Of a stretch of 64,000 nt of DNA, positions 47,456 to 58,438 are shown in pieces. This DNA is from Conoideocrella luteorostrata. Lineage: Eukaryota > Ascomycota > Sordariomycetes > Hypocreales > Clavicipitaceae. The notes below the pieces were generated by a model, which did no database searches, was not told the DNA's origin, and saw only the letters and a program-made list of their open reading frames with translations. A program made the position numbers and the translations under genes. The stretch lies in contig JASWJB010000001.1 of NCBI GenBank assembly GCA_032433595.1, positions 124,001 through 188,000 of the forward strand, written 5' to 3'. The first letter of the stretch is position 1. Each line of letters begins with the position of its first letter.

Positions 47456-48226
47456 GGAGCTATAATGCACGCTGACGCAGTCAACTCGCAGGTCAGCGTA
47501 GTACAATCTGCAATCAAAGGCGTAGGGGGGGTGCACAAGTGGTGCGACGTTTTTCATATAGATTGGTCTGATTCCGGTCGACATTCTCGGCCCCGAATAT
47601 CAAAGCTACGGTGCTTCAAAACCAGGTGGTGATACGTGTACTTAGAGATAGGAGGAATGTTGTCTGTCGGTTACACGAGATACACACTCCACCAATGTAA
47701 AGACTGCACCGAGTCTTGGAACCATCAACAGTAAATGCGAGACTTGCGGACCCGTCAGTCTCTAGACCTTCCGGGTATCAGAGTCCTTGCCTTCACCTGC
47801 CCTAGCTGCATGCAGCATTGCTTACACTTATACAAATTGTGAATGTAATTTCCCTATCGATGCTTGTTTAATAGACCAGCCAATGGTAACATGCAAAACA
47901 AACGAACAGACGAGGAAATATTATTTTGTAACAGATACCCTCCATAGGCCAAAATTATATGGCACTAAAGGATCTCATCACAGGTTGATGGTGGATCATA
48001 GACATCTTTCATCAAATGTATTACATCTATCAGTATTATATTGTGTCATTTAACGCTTTGGCAGTGATTTGCAGGCCTCTATTGAACACATATATACTAC
48101 AGCATCCTTCGCCCAAACCCTTCTTCAATGAATGCGATATTTCAGGGATTTTCTGCCAATTTTTTTGTAAGTAATTGAAGACCGAAATCCCCAATAGTAT
48201 ACGAGATTGGTCCACAAGTGAGCACA
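47456..48226. other. Intergenic
   Basis: About 770 bp between the ABC relic and the RTA1-like gene. Short plus-strand frames have no motif; decayed remnants of the ABC gene may extend to about 47630 but cannot be aligned by eye. Confidence 0.4.
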
Positions 48227-49433
48227 CTAGCGGCGGACAGCCTGAAAGTCATCAAGCTCCTGAAACGATCGCTTCTTCGTCCGCTTGCGAAACATAATGC
48301 CAAAGGTTAAGATACATGCAATCTTAGCAAGGAGTGACCTGTCATCGACGTCCTCTGTGTCCGTTATTTCAGTCTCTCCATCTGATGACAAGTGAACGTT
48401 TGAGCTACTAGGTAGAGAACGACCGGGATGCCAGATGTTCCATATGACTGAGTTGATGAGCATGAGGCTAGCTTCGAAAATGTAGAAGTACACCTCGTAA
48501 CGTAATATGGGACTCAAAGCCTCGAGGTGTGTCAGATCGGTGATATCCACCGTCGTATTTCCCGCATGTTCCACCAGTCGATAGATGCAGCGTGCCAAAA
48601 TCAGCGCCATGCTGACATACAGCACGACGAGAGTAGTGAATACAACCTTGACGTGCAGGTCGGCCTTTTTGCAACGCAGGTGGAAGACACCGGCGAGCAT
48701 GACAAAGATGACAATGACGACAAGTTGAATTACCAGCGCAGCTATTGTTAGGTTGCTGCCCATCTTCTGCTGATCAGTATCCGCTGATGGGTTAGAGCTC
48801 AAAGCCACTCCTACAGCGTTCAAGGCTTCGACAAGTGCCATCAAGCCACCGAACGTGGCCAAAACTCTTCCAGGAGGCATAGGAGCAAAATATGGTACAT
48901 AGTAGAGCACCCGGCCGAGGACATGGTAGTTGGCTAGCTCGAGGAGAGGGCTTTGCGTCGCAACGGGGCAAGGATTAGTTTAGAAGATAATCTAGCTTTC
49001 CATATGGGAAGTATTTTACTTACGGGCATATAAATATAAAAACTTGGCTGAGTATATATAGAATAAGGTTCCGGTCACTATACAGATAGTTAAAAGATCC
49101 ATATTCCCGCAGAGCATAACCGGCAGTGAACAAGATGGCGCAAAGCGGATGCAGTCCGACTAGCTTGAAACTTTTATATTTACTGGTTCCGAAAGTAAGC
49201 CAAGGCTTGGTTCGTCTACGACGGACGTGAATAAAATGAGGCCACTCACATGCACTGCCAGACATGGCCGATCGCTGAGAGACCGAATGCGACGGCGAAG
49301 AATACGGGTGCGGCTCGGTTAGGGGCATAGACATAAAGACTTCCTAAAACTTTGAAAATCGTTAATACTTGGATTTTTTTCACAAGGGAGATTCAAGGGG
49401 TTAGGAATACTTACCAGGCTGTCCGCTTTCCAT
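48227..49433 (-). CDS. RTA1-like seven-TM lipid-translocating protein
   Basis: Exons 49433-49415, 49343-49250, 49182-49024 and 48950-48227 (introns 71, 67 and 73 bp) join to 331 residues. The splice-restored N-terminus reads SLYVYAPNRAAPVFFAVAF and HVWQC. Next come GLHPLCAILFTAGYALREYG and LLELANYHVLGRVLYYVPYFAP, the hallmark of the fungal RTA1 (RTM1/RSB1) family, with seven hydrophobic helices in all. The C-terminal 60 residues are cytosolic, acidic then basic. Family members move or sense sphingoid bases and other lipids and confer resistance to toxic lipophiles. A longer frame begins at ATG 49637 but its extra sequence is unlike the family, so 49433 is preferred. Confidence 0.85.
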
Positions 49434-50568
49434 ATTGAGCTGCAGTGGCAATCCGAAAAGGGAGACAAGTGTGCGGCTTCGGCCTGACCCGCTCTTCAGC
49501 TTTCGTGATAATTTGATGACCGGCGATTCTTCAAGCTCGATACAGGAGCAATTGCGCAGTAGATAATCTGTTGTGTAAAAAATATCAAGTTTGCGGATTG
49601 TGCCTCGACAATACTGAGCTTTCTTAATAGCAGCCATGCTATGCAGTAATTGGCTGTGCCTGTGACGCAGCCGTTACTTGAGACGCTAATCCCAAATAAG
49701 ATAATAAAAATGCCAAGACACTAATATTTCCGTGGCGCAGTCATCGGTGACAGGGGAGAGTAATGCGGAGTACTCCGTACAGAATCCAAGTACTCCGTAC
49801 CCATACGTACAATACTGTACTGAACTACGGAGTATGGAGCCTAGTGCTACGATTGCAGCTGGCTCAAGCGAAAGCTTTTCTATTTGTCTCTTGTTTCTAT
49901 TCAGGGTGATGGGTTGCCCTCTAACTGGTTGCTGCAGATTGCTTCATTGGAGACGAGCACGTTGCCCAACAACCTCGGCAGGCAGGTGACAGGAAGATGC
50001 CCAATTCCAGCACTACTGTCAACCCCCTTGCATTATTCAGAGTAGTTCGTATAACTATTTTGTCGACCCAAAGCACACACCCACAACTCACGTATACTGG
50101 TGTCTGACACACAACCAGCAACGCTCCGTAACTCGGTGAAAGGTTCTTGCAAAGACGTTCCGTAATTCATAGAGAACTCACTTGTGATGAGACCAAATAG
50201 TCTGACAGCTTGCCCAAAGATCATCAGGCTGCTGTGCACTTTAATGGAGAAATTTAATCACAACAGACAGTGGAGCAAGACGTTTGACAAAGACACAATT
50301 CTTGAACACGCGAGAAAACTTCTTGATTCCATGATAATGTGCCAACAGGCAGGATAAGCCCCCTGCTTATAACTATATTATTTGATCTGACCAATCCGGT
50401 AAAGTCCAAAAACTCACGTGAACTCATTCCGGCCACCCCAAAGGCTCCTTTCCGCCCACACATCATGTAACTACCTACTATACAATACGGAGAGGGTACA
50501 GAAATATCGCGCCAGGTCGCAATCAACGGAGCATTGGCCGCCAAGTTCCCAGCTGTATAGTTCCGGTG
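49434..50568. other. Intergenic with a cluster of TACTCCGTA palindromes
   Basis: The motif TACTCCGTA or its complement occurs at least three times in 49765-49836, interleaved with GTAC repeats. No gene is supported; frames at 49921-50544 on the minus strand lack motifs. Confidence 0.5.
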
Positions 50569-51538
50569 CTATCTCCGTTTGGATAGCCTCATAGGCAGCC
50601 CCTCGTTAGGCTTCAGGTCGAATACATTGTTCATCTGTAGGACCGTGACCCAACGACTATCACGGAGCCTTGCATCCAGCCTCTCATCAGCAAGAGCCTC
50701 GCACTTACGCTGGTAAAAGGACGGATCAGAGCCTTGGTTAATATCCCTCCAAATTGGGAGAAGATTTAACGCCACGAAGTTGATGTAAATTCTCGTCTTG
50801 ACCGGAAGTTGAACAGCTCCAGTTGCTGTCTGCACAACTTGTGACGACGCTGTTTCCCGGTGGACATGACGGGCCGTACAGCCGTAACGTTTCAAGCATG
50901 AACGCCATTATGCGTTTCGCTCGCGGGAAGAGAGCTGTGTACTCCATAGACTCTGAATCTTCACCGGCCGTGGTGAGCTCATTTACTTCTTCAAGAAACC
51001 ACCCCTGCCATATAGGATATCTTGCCAGAAGAACCATAGCGTAGGTCAACAATGGAGCTGTTGTTTCGAAGCCTGCGACAGTAAAAATGAAGAGGTTGTT
51101 AGTCATCTCGGCTTCCGATAACGGCTGACTAGACTCATCGCCTTCTTCTGGAATATCTAGTAGCTTTCTAACGATATTGCTCACCGGGCCAGATGTTTTC
51201 CCCCTTGCCTTGAGACTTCGTTCCTGGCGTAGAATTGATTCGCTGCGCCTCTATACTTCGATCTTGACTCGTCCAATTGATTTAATCACATCATGTCCTG
51301 TTAGCCAAAAATGGCGACAGATAGCCGTTTCCATGCTTGATTTGGTAGGGTTCGTCGAAAGACGACTTCTGTTGAGGGGAGCTAGTATCAGCCAAGGCAG
51401 CTGCGTTTGATCTACCGGGACGATACCCATTGGCAAACCAATGGTCCAGCCGTTGATGACATTCCTTATGAAGTTGTGCAAGAATTGGGACAGATATACC
51501 AAAACCAGAGCAGCGATCGCCTTCATCACATAAGCCAT
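50569..51538 (-). pseudogene. Cytochrome P450 pseudogene lacking the haem-binding loop
   Basis: From ATG 51538 the minus strand encodes a membrane anchor and the N-terminal motif IVPVDQTQLPWLILAP. About 150 residues of the usual P450 are then missing. SNIVRKLLDIPEEGDE leads into the I-helix AGFETTA and the K-helix ExxR (ETLRLYGP). A frameshift at about 50880 breaks the frame. RHVHRETASSQ and VALNLLPIWRDI continue in the new frame, but the sequence jumps from DPSFY to the C-terminal end (DSRWVTVLQMN, LKPNEGLPMRL). The Phe-x2-Gly-x-R-x-Cys haem loop is absent. With two internal deletions and a frameshift it cannot bind haem. The rest shows that the parent was a microsomal fungal P450. Confidence 0.8.
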
Positions 51539-52182
51539 GATTGGATATAAATTAAGCACGTTCTTGATAATGTGTAATTGCACAGCCGATATCACTATCA
51601 GGAAGAGCTCCTGAGACAGCTATTGCAAGGCGATGAGTCGGACACAAATTGAAGAAGGTAGAATACACGAACTGGGAAAACACCGTTTTCTGACTTGCGA
51701 GCGTCGAGCGCGGAATTTGCTCCAGTCAACCTCAAAAATTCTTCGGCCCAATACCTGTATTCTCGAGCAGCCAGCCGCCAAGATTAAGTAGTAGTAGCCT
51801 GCGTACTCTTCTTCGAAACGATAGACAACGTTGAGCATCCCCGGCATCCAGCTACATACCGGGCTTTTCCTGGCCAGAGCATCTGGCAGCCGCGGTAATT
51901 GTTATACCGTGCGGGGTGTGGCTATTTGCGGACTAAACTTAATGACAATGATGAAGGATGCAACATAGTTAGCTTATGAGGAGGCTCCGAGCGGGGAAGC
52001 GTTTCCGAGGTTAAGACCAGAAATGGAAATATTGACCCCGCGTCCTCGGCACGCAAGCTCTACCTCGTTGTCCTCATGCAATTGAGCACTAACTGCTCGG
52101 TAGTTAGTTTAATACACAACCTCCCTTTGTCTTGGTCGTCTTTTCGACGAACAGAAACTATTCATCGTTTCGTAATTCGTCC
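51539..52182. other. Intergenic between the P450 relic and the 2OG oxygenase
   Basis: About 640 bp. A palindrome-like CGGGGAAGCGTTTCCG lies near 51990-52006 and could be a regulator site for the oxygenase; no other feature is seen. Confidence 0.4.
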
Positions 52183-53362
52183 ATGACAATGTCCTCATCA
52201 CCTGCTGACACCGTAGCCGCTACTTCAAAGTCGTCGGAATTCACCCAGCCACCATTCCCCGACAATGTGCCTACTGCTCCCTTACTCCGCTTGTCTCTGG
52301 GCAAGTTAATGAACCGGGAAGCCGACGAAGTCAGCCAGTTCACGCGTGCTTGCGAGGATCTTGGCTTCTTCTACCTTGACCTTCGTGGACCAGGCGATGC
52401 CATTCTCGAGCAGTCTGGCAAGCTGTTCGACGTAGGCAACGAACTGTTTGACTTGCCTCTTCAGGAAAAGAAAAAATACAATTTCGAGAAGTTCAACAGC
52501 TATTTAGGTTACAAGCATATGGGTGCTAACATTGCCGACAAGGACGGTAATCTGGATCGAAATGAATTCTACAACGTTAGTGTATCGATCGTCAAGCATA
52601 CAGATGACCGCCATGGAAAATCCGCAAGCAGCTCATACTAACACATGACAGGTCGGCAAGGATGACATATTCGAGCTCTGTCCAAAGTGGCCCGCTCCAG
52701 ACGTGCTCGAGTCTCGGCGCAGCCTCATCAAGACGTTCATGGCGTCCGCATATTCCATCGTCTCCCTTGTTCTGGAGTTGCTGAACGATCACCTCAGCCT
52801 ACCTACCGGTACACTACAGTCCATGCATCGCTTAGAAGGCCACGGAGGGGATCAAGTGCGCTTCATCAAAGCACCGCCTCAGCCACAGGATGATCGGAGT
52901 ATCGCGCTGGGGGAGCACACAGACTTTGGCAGCGTCACCGTACTGTTCAACCGTCTAGGCGGCTTGCAGATTCTCCCACCAGGGCAGGATGCGGAATGGT
53001 GCTATGTGAAGCCGCTCCAAGGACATGCTATCATCAACCTAGGCGATGCCCTGGTCAAGTTCACCAATGGGCTGCTACGGTCCAATATTCACCGCGTTGT
53101 GTCTCCGCCCGGAGAACAGGTGAACTGTACCAGATACTCCCTTGTGTATTTTAATCGGCCTGAAGATCATGTTATACTGCGACGGCTTGCAAACAGTGAT
53201 CGCATTCCCCGTTTGCCAGATGGTGTGGTTGAAGAAGAGGTCACGAGCAAAGACTGGATCATTAGACGGGCTCTGGGGTCGCGAATTTCCCTGCATGGGA
53301 AAGACGCCCTCGATTTCAGCTTGCATCGTGGCACAGAAGCTATTTCTCAGCGCGCGCATTAA
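52183..53362 (+). CDS. 2-oxoglutarate/Fe(II)-dependent oxygenase (isopenicillin-N-synthase-like)
   Basis: Exons 52183-52575 and 52652-53362 join over a 76-bp intron (GTTAGT donor, CTAAC branch) to 367 residues. An N-terminal DIOX_N-type region (PTAPLLRLSLGKLM, ACEDLGFFYLDLRG) precedes the jelly-roll core. The iron ligands are His220 and Asp222 in GEHTDFGS and His278 in SNIHRVVSPP; Arg292-x-Ser294 (RYSLVYF) binds 2-oxoglutarate. All cofactor residues are present, so the enzyme should be active. Relatives hydroxylate, desaturate or cyclise small molecules, often in secondary metabolism. A defunct P450 lies just upstream and divergent, so the pair may once have belonged to a biosynthetic cluster. 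Substrate not predictable. Confidence 0.9.
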
Positions 53363-53525
53363 TGTCACGTCTTCAGCAAAACTGGAGACAAAAACACAGA
53401 GCCCTTTGTCGCGGGAACCCGCTCAACGCCAAATTGTATTTTATCGAAGCTATATACAAGTAGGGACGACTGTTGGTTCCTCATTCTCAATATACACATA
53501 CTACATCAACCTACATACAATTTTG

Positions 53526-53597
53526 AAGGTTCTCCCATGCTCTATGTACAATTGTAATAATATACAAATTTTAAGGTTTTCCCATGCTCTATGTACA
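53526..53597. repeat. 25-bp direct repeat in the oxygenase 3' region
   Basis: 53526-53550 and 53573-53597 are the same 25 bases with one mismatch (core CCCATGCTCTATGTACA), 47 bp apart. They lie in the probable 3' UTR of the oxygenase. Confidence 0.85.
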
Positions 53598-53645
53598 GTC
53601 GCAAGCGAGAAAAGACTGCTCGCAGCCCGCCGAGCAGGCTCTACG

Positions 53646-54188
53646 TCACCAGCGGCGGGAAATGATGAGAGTCGCGTCCAAATAGTGCGTGCTTAAATGA
53701 TACAAAGTGTCATCAACAACCTCCCAGCTGAAATCGATGTGCCCCGCAAAACATGCTTGAGGAGAAAACTCACTGAGAGCCGAATAGCTAAAGTCCAGAC
53801 CTGGCGCACCGGCCGCATTCCATTTACCATCTGGTTTGCCCTTACCACAGCGTTCACAGCCATCGCAGATGAAGAAAGGCATGTCGAACTTCTTCCGAAT
53901 GGTGACAACGACCCTCGTTGCGCAGTACTTGTCGAGGTTGCCGGTCAGAGCGGTGTGGCTCATAGCCACGACGTAGTTGGAATTGATTAGGTTCAGGGAT
54001 AAAGATTTGGAAAAACTGCACTGAACATAGCCCTTATTCATGTTTGTAAAGTCTGCGCCGCAAGCTTGTATTTGCTCAATATCGTATTAGTAGGTGCCGA
54101 AGCTTTTCCCCTTGGAGATGGTGGCCCAGGCCTGAGCACCAGTTGCAAGAGCCAAGCTGCTAGCTAACGTACTGATTCGAAGCTTCAT
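53646..54188 (-). pseudogene. Secreted double-psi-barrel-like protein gene with one premature stop
   Basis: A single frame runs from ATG 54188 to 53646 (181 codons) and is interrupted only by TAA at 54089-54087, codon 34. The start encodes a signal peptide (MKLRISTLASSLALATGAQA). Downstream come LNLINSNYVVAMSH, NLDKYCATRVVV, ICDGCERCGKG, GAPGLDFSYSALSEF and ISWEVVDDTLY-like sequence (here DFSWEVVDD). This order of NCG/CG motifs and G-LD-S resembles RlpA/expansin-like double-psi beta-barrel secreted proteins of fungi. The stop lies between two TAC codons where the family seems to have a Tyr run. A short TACTAAT-containing intron from the GTGCTC at about 54139 might skip it, but that would cut into the mature N-terminus. 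Most likely a recent nonsense mutant. Confidence 0.65.
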
Positions 54189-54983
54189 TTAGAGGTTGCG
54201 ATCCTCCGTAGAGGTTGAGGAAACAATTTAATGAGAATTACAGTCGGAAATATCACTTGTCTGGACACTTGATCATCAAGAAGCGGTTATACAATGTAGT
54301 CTGGTCAAACATAGTTATAGATGGCAATCGCAATACTTCACTATGGGTGCATCCGCTCTTCACCTGCTTGACTTAAACGGCTGACAATGGATGACCGATG
54401 CAAACGTCTCATTAAAGTTCGCCGAGTCTAAAAATACAACCAAGACGATGGATTTAACATCATGGACTAAGCCGAAATAATGCCCCGTGTCAACCTTGCC
54501 TACACCACATCCGCATTGAGGAGGCTTCAGATTTGGTGGACGGCTCGAAGGAACGCCATCAAGCTTATCTCACCTTAGGCGTTTGGAACGGCCCTAAAGT
54601 GATAGCGCTTTAGCTTGGATCATAGGTCGATGGTGCAATTGAGGTCAAGTGTCAGGGTTTTGCCGTCTCGTGGGAGAAATATTCCTCCACTTGTCTCCAG
54701 GCGTTTTCACTGATTACTCGTCTTTCAAGTCATCTTGGGGCAATCGGCTCCGACTTGCTGAGCTCTTGGGTCTAGTGCAAGCCGTCAAAATTATGAGACC
54801 TAGATGTGGTCCTTCACGACAGTAACAACGTTCCGCTGCACGGGTCTAGACCGAAATTCGAACCAGCTCATCAATTGTCGTCATATCTGCGGAAATACGG
54901 TAAGTCATAGGCCATGTTGACTTCTCAGGTGCTAGCAATGAACAGTTGGCGCCATGAACTGAAAGCGACAGCAACAAGAAGTA
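54189..54983. other. Intergenic, nothing supported
   Basis: About 800 bp between the 5' end of the secreted-protein pseudogene and the 3' end of the transporter. No motif is recognised. Confidence 0.4.
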
Positions 54984-56649
54984 TCAAAATGTTGTTCTTT
55001 CATCCCGAACTTCTCTCCTCTCAACTCCCCCATCCCCACCATCAAATACGCGGTACAATAACTTCCAGATCAAAATAACAACGGCGGCAGCAATTGCACA
55101 GGAGGCCGCAATCACAATTCCGTACACGTATCGTGGTGCGTCTAGATCAAGCACCTAGTTAACATGTCGATCTCGACTTATGGTATTCAAGAACTTTACC
55201 TTGCGTGCGGAACAACTGGTTGCCCACGAAATTGGCCAATTGGATGCTCATCACGTATGCAGCTAGTGCTACGGGCCGCTTGTAGTCTTCCATCTTTGTC
55301 GTAAGCCATGCGGCACTGATGGCTTGCGCGGATCCCATTCCCATTTGGGTCCAAACGACGCCTCCTGGACAATATCAGCAACTTGGAGTGAGAAGGCGTC
55401 GTCACCGAATGATTATCGCTTACTCACCATATAAGGTCCACTTACTCACGGCGTTAGGTGCAAGCGCGAGCCAGAGTAATCCAGCAGCCCCTGCCAAATA
55501 TCCGACTGCGATGTGAATCCCTCGCTCTCTAGTCTTGTCGCTGCTAAAAGCTAGCGATACCGACAAGATTAGTGAGCATAGGCTTCCCACAGAGTTCAGT
55601 CCGTTTGCTTCTAGTCTTGTAAACCCCAACGATTTGATGATTGACGGTGCATAGGTGTTCATGGGTGCAATCATGACCATTGACAGAAGACCGGCGACTA
55701 GATGCCCATATAATCGCCAGTCTGCAAAGGTCTGCACAATATGACGAGGCAGCACTGGCTTACCATAGCGAAGGGCCTTTGTCGGATCATTTCGCATTAC
55801 ACGAGTTACCAAAATAGAGCCCTCCCTCTCACTGAAGATATTGAACGACTTGCCAAAGAAGGACTTGGGTCTCGCAGCGCTGTGCGGGAGGTACCAATAG
55901 GCAGTGACGCCAAGAGCGCATGTCAGAATCCCCTCTAGAAGATCATTAGCATCCAGTATGACGATATTTTAAACACTCTTCGGCTCACCGATCAGAAAGA
56001 GCCATTGCCATCCTTCAAGGCTACCTCTCCCCTTGAGTGACAGGAGCCCAATGGACAGCGGTCCTCCAAGAGCACCGGCAAACGCATTCGACGCCCAGAA
56101 AATAGCAAATCGCAATGCTAGTTCGTCATTCGTGTAGTACTTCGAGATGTACAGCGCAAATCCGGGTATGTAACCACCTTCCAGTGCACCGACGAAGAAT
56201 CGGGCCACACATAATCCTGTAGCGTTTGTGATAAACACCTGAGACCATGTGACTGTTCCCCAAAGAAATATGGTGATCGGCAGGAATCTCTCTGGCCCCA
56301 TGTATCTGCTGATTAAGTTGAATGGTAGTTCTGTGATCACGAATCCAACAGTAAAGAGTGTCTGGGCTAGGTTGATATCCGAGTTGTTGACATGGATATC
56401 TATCGCTAACGTGTCGGTAAGTGCATTCCCAATGTTTGTCCTGTCAAATTGGAGAAAACAGAAGCATAGCATGATAAATGGCATGATGCATAAGTCGACT
56501 TTCAGCAATGCCCTTTTTATCTCCCGAGGTTCGAAACCGAGATGAGCATCGTAGCCAGGGATGCCAAGAGCTTCCTCTGGACCAACGTCAAACTCGTTGC
56601 CCACATCGTCCACCTCTTGTCTAATCCCCTTTTCCTGTATAAAACTCAT
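54984..56649 (-). CDS. Dal5/allantoate-permease-family MFS transporter
   Basis: Four exons (56649-55989, 55934-55428, 55364-55200, 55141-54984; introns 54, 63 and 58 bp) join to 496 residues, the full family length. The frame is open upstream but ATG 56649 is the first start. Family marks are RALLKVDLCIMPFIMLCFCF, LQFDRTNIGNA, VGFVITELPFNLISRYMGP, FLWGTVTWSQ, ARFFVGALEGGYIPG and ISKYYTNDELALR. TM7-12 follow, with SAQAISAAWLTTKM and a hydrophobic last helix (VIAASCAIAAAVVILIW). This anion:cation symporter family imports organic anions such as allantoate, nicotinate, pantothenate and, for yeast Soa1, sulfonates. The gene is divergent from the arylsulfotransferase-like gene at 57257 and shares its promoter. 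Confidence 0.9.
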
Positions 56650-56956
56650 TAAGATGCAGGTAGTTGTCCGTATGTTAAGCTTGTGAGGTACTTTGTTTTG
56701 CAACTCAGTGCATCACTTCCGCTACATCGAGGTTCAAGTCATGGTGGTTTCCAGGCTCGCAGCCTTTATAATCCTTCGGCGACCTCTGGCAACGCGAATC
56801 CTATCTCATATCTTTGATAGCAATATCTGTCGAAACATTGAAGATATCATGTCTCCAAGAATGGCGTGCTGATAACAACTCCTGAATTTGCAAAACCCGT
56901 CTCCAATCAAGAGGTGCTTCAAGAATCTGATCGCCGCGGAGCAGCATCACTCCGTC

Positions 56957-56977
56957 GGCATACCGTCGGTAAGCCGA
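56957..56977. promoter_or_regulatory. Two adjacent CGG-N4-CCG inverted repeats (candidate Zn2Cys6 site)
   Basis: CGG at 56957-56959 and CCG at 56964-56966 enclose four bases; one base later CGG at 56968-56970 and CCG at 56975-56977 again enclose four. Zn2Cys6 dimers commonly bind paired CGG triplets with fixed spacing. The pair sits in the 607-bp divergent promoter between the transporter and the arylsulfotransferase-like gene, and a Zn2Cys6 gene is the next locus. Confidence 0.5.
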
Positions 56978-57256
56978 CGCCTTCCCGTGGGGCGGCGTCG
57001 ATAGCTTCAACCTGCCTGGGACTTTCCACACAGTCCAGAATTATTAGGCCATCGATTATCACAATCCTGTAACTAGCCCGCATTAAAGATAAACAAGCCG
57101 CCGAGATGTTCACAGGATCGCAGATATAAAGTGGCGTAGTAAACATCATCACGAAGGAGCCTGCTATTTTGCAGCCACCTCCATTATCCATCCTCTCTTC
57201 ACCACTCTCGAGGGTTTCTTCAATAATCTTATTAGGTTCCGCTATCTATTATCTCG

Positions 57257-58402
57257 ATGGAGCAAAACACTTTGAAAAGACGAGGTGTAGGCCTCATTGG
57301 AGTCGATGCACAAACTTCCTTCGGAGGCTATACACTCTTCTGCCCGTTGACTAGCGACACGGCGCATCTTGTTGACATCAACGGCAAAGAAGTCCACGCG
57401 TGGAAGCTGCCTGGAAGAATTGGTCGACACGCCAGAATCATGCCCAATGGAAATCTCGCCGTCAATACATTGCGCCAATCGCCGGAACAGAAAACCCAGA
57501 ATGGCGGGCCTTTCCCGTTTCCCTTCTTCAACAAATACGGGGGTGGAGTAATGAGCGAGCTCGACGTTAATAGCAACGTGGTTCGTCAATTCACCGATCC
57601 TTTTGGTCACCATGACCAATATCACTTAGGCAACGGCAGCATCTTGTATGCTAGTCTGGAGGCCCTTTCGCGGGAACAATCTGCACAAGTCATTGGCGGA
57701 GTACCTGGCTCTGAAATTGATGGCATTACCTATGCGGACATGATCAATGAAGTCGATGCCAATGGCAACTTAGTCTGGCAATGGAAAGTTTCTGAGCGTT
57801 TGCCGCGTGATGAGTTCCCTCTTCAGCCACATTATACTCGTGAGCACTATCCACTCATCAACTCCGTCCTGCCTCTTCGCGACGGCAAACATATCCTTGC
57901 TTCCATGCGTTCAGTATCGGCAGTCATCATCATTGAAAAGTCCACCGGCAACATCGTATGGAAACTCAGCTCGGACATCCTCGCGCAACAGCACAATGCT
58001 ACAGAGTTAGAAAATGGTAATATTCTCATCTTTGACAATGGAACTTTTCGAAAGGGCGAGTCAATGACATATACGCGCGCAATTGAAGTTGATCGTGAGA
58101 CCAAGAAAATTGTATGGGAGTATCGTGACCGCTCATCCCCAATTTGCTTCTTTACTCCCTTCATGGGAAGCGCCCAGAGATTGGCAAATGGAAACACATT
58201 AATGTGCGAGAGCGCTTTTGGGCGCATTTTTGAGGTTACGCGAGACGGATACATATGCTGGGAATTCGTTAATCCTCACTTTGCGGCGTATCCTGATGAC
58301 GAGACAGCCAAGATTTTCCCAGGGGAGTCTAATGCTCTGTTCAGGGCATATAGGTATTCGCTGGAGGAGATACCCTGGCTGAAGGCGAAATTAGACAAGT
58401 GA
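57257..58402 (+). CDS. Arylsulfotransferase-like (ASST-type) beta-propeller protein
   Basis: An intronless 381-residue frame from ATG 57257. Repeated blade motifs with Asn-Gly-Asn turns recur (RIMPNGNLAVN, HLGNGSILYAS, DANGNLVWQW, ELENGNILIFDNG, RLANGNTLMCE), each followed by a W-type strand. This is the pattern of the arylsulfotransferase (ASST) propeller family. The run QQHNATELENGN holds a His in the position of an active-site-like HD/HN motif. No signal peptide is evident, unlike bacterial ASST, which is periplasmic. Bacterial members move sulfate between phenolic esters; fungal members are little studied. It is flanked by a Dal5-type transporter (divergent) and a Zn2Cys6 regulator (convergent, 36 bp between stops). 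Confidence 0.8.
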   Translation: MEQNTLKRRGVGLIGVDAQTSFGGYTLFCPLTSDTAHLVDINGKEVHAWKLPGRIGRHARIMPNGNLAVNTLRQSPEQKTQNGGPFPFPFFNKYGGGVMSELDVNSNVVRQFTDPFGHHDQYHLGNGSILYASLEALSREQSAQVIGGVPGSEIDGITYADMINEVDANGNLVWQWKVSERLPRDEFPLQPHYTREHYPLINSVLPLRDGKHILASMRSVSAVIIIEKSTGNIVWKLSSDILAQQHNATELENGNILIFDNGTFRKGESMTYTRAIEVDRETKKIVWEYRDRSSPICFFTPFMGSAQRLANGNTLMCESAFGRIFEVTRDGYICWEFVNPHFAAYPDDETAKIFPGESNALFRAYRYSLEEIPWLKAKLDK

Positions 58403-58438
58403 GCTTAAGACTGTATGATGGTCAATGAAAATTTTATT

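Noticed and set aside
49434..49637. N-terminal extension of the RTA1-like protein from ATG 49637
   Set aside because: The extra residues are basic and unlike the short N-termini of the family; ATG 49433 fits better.
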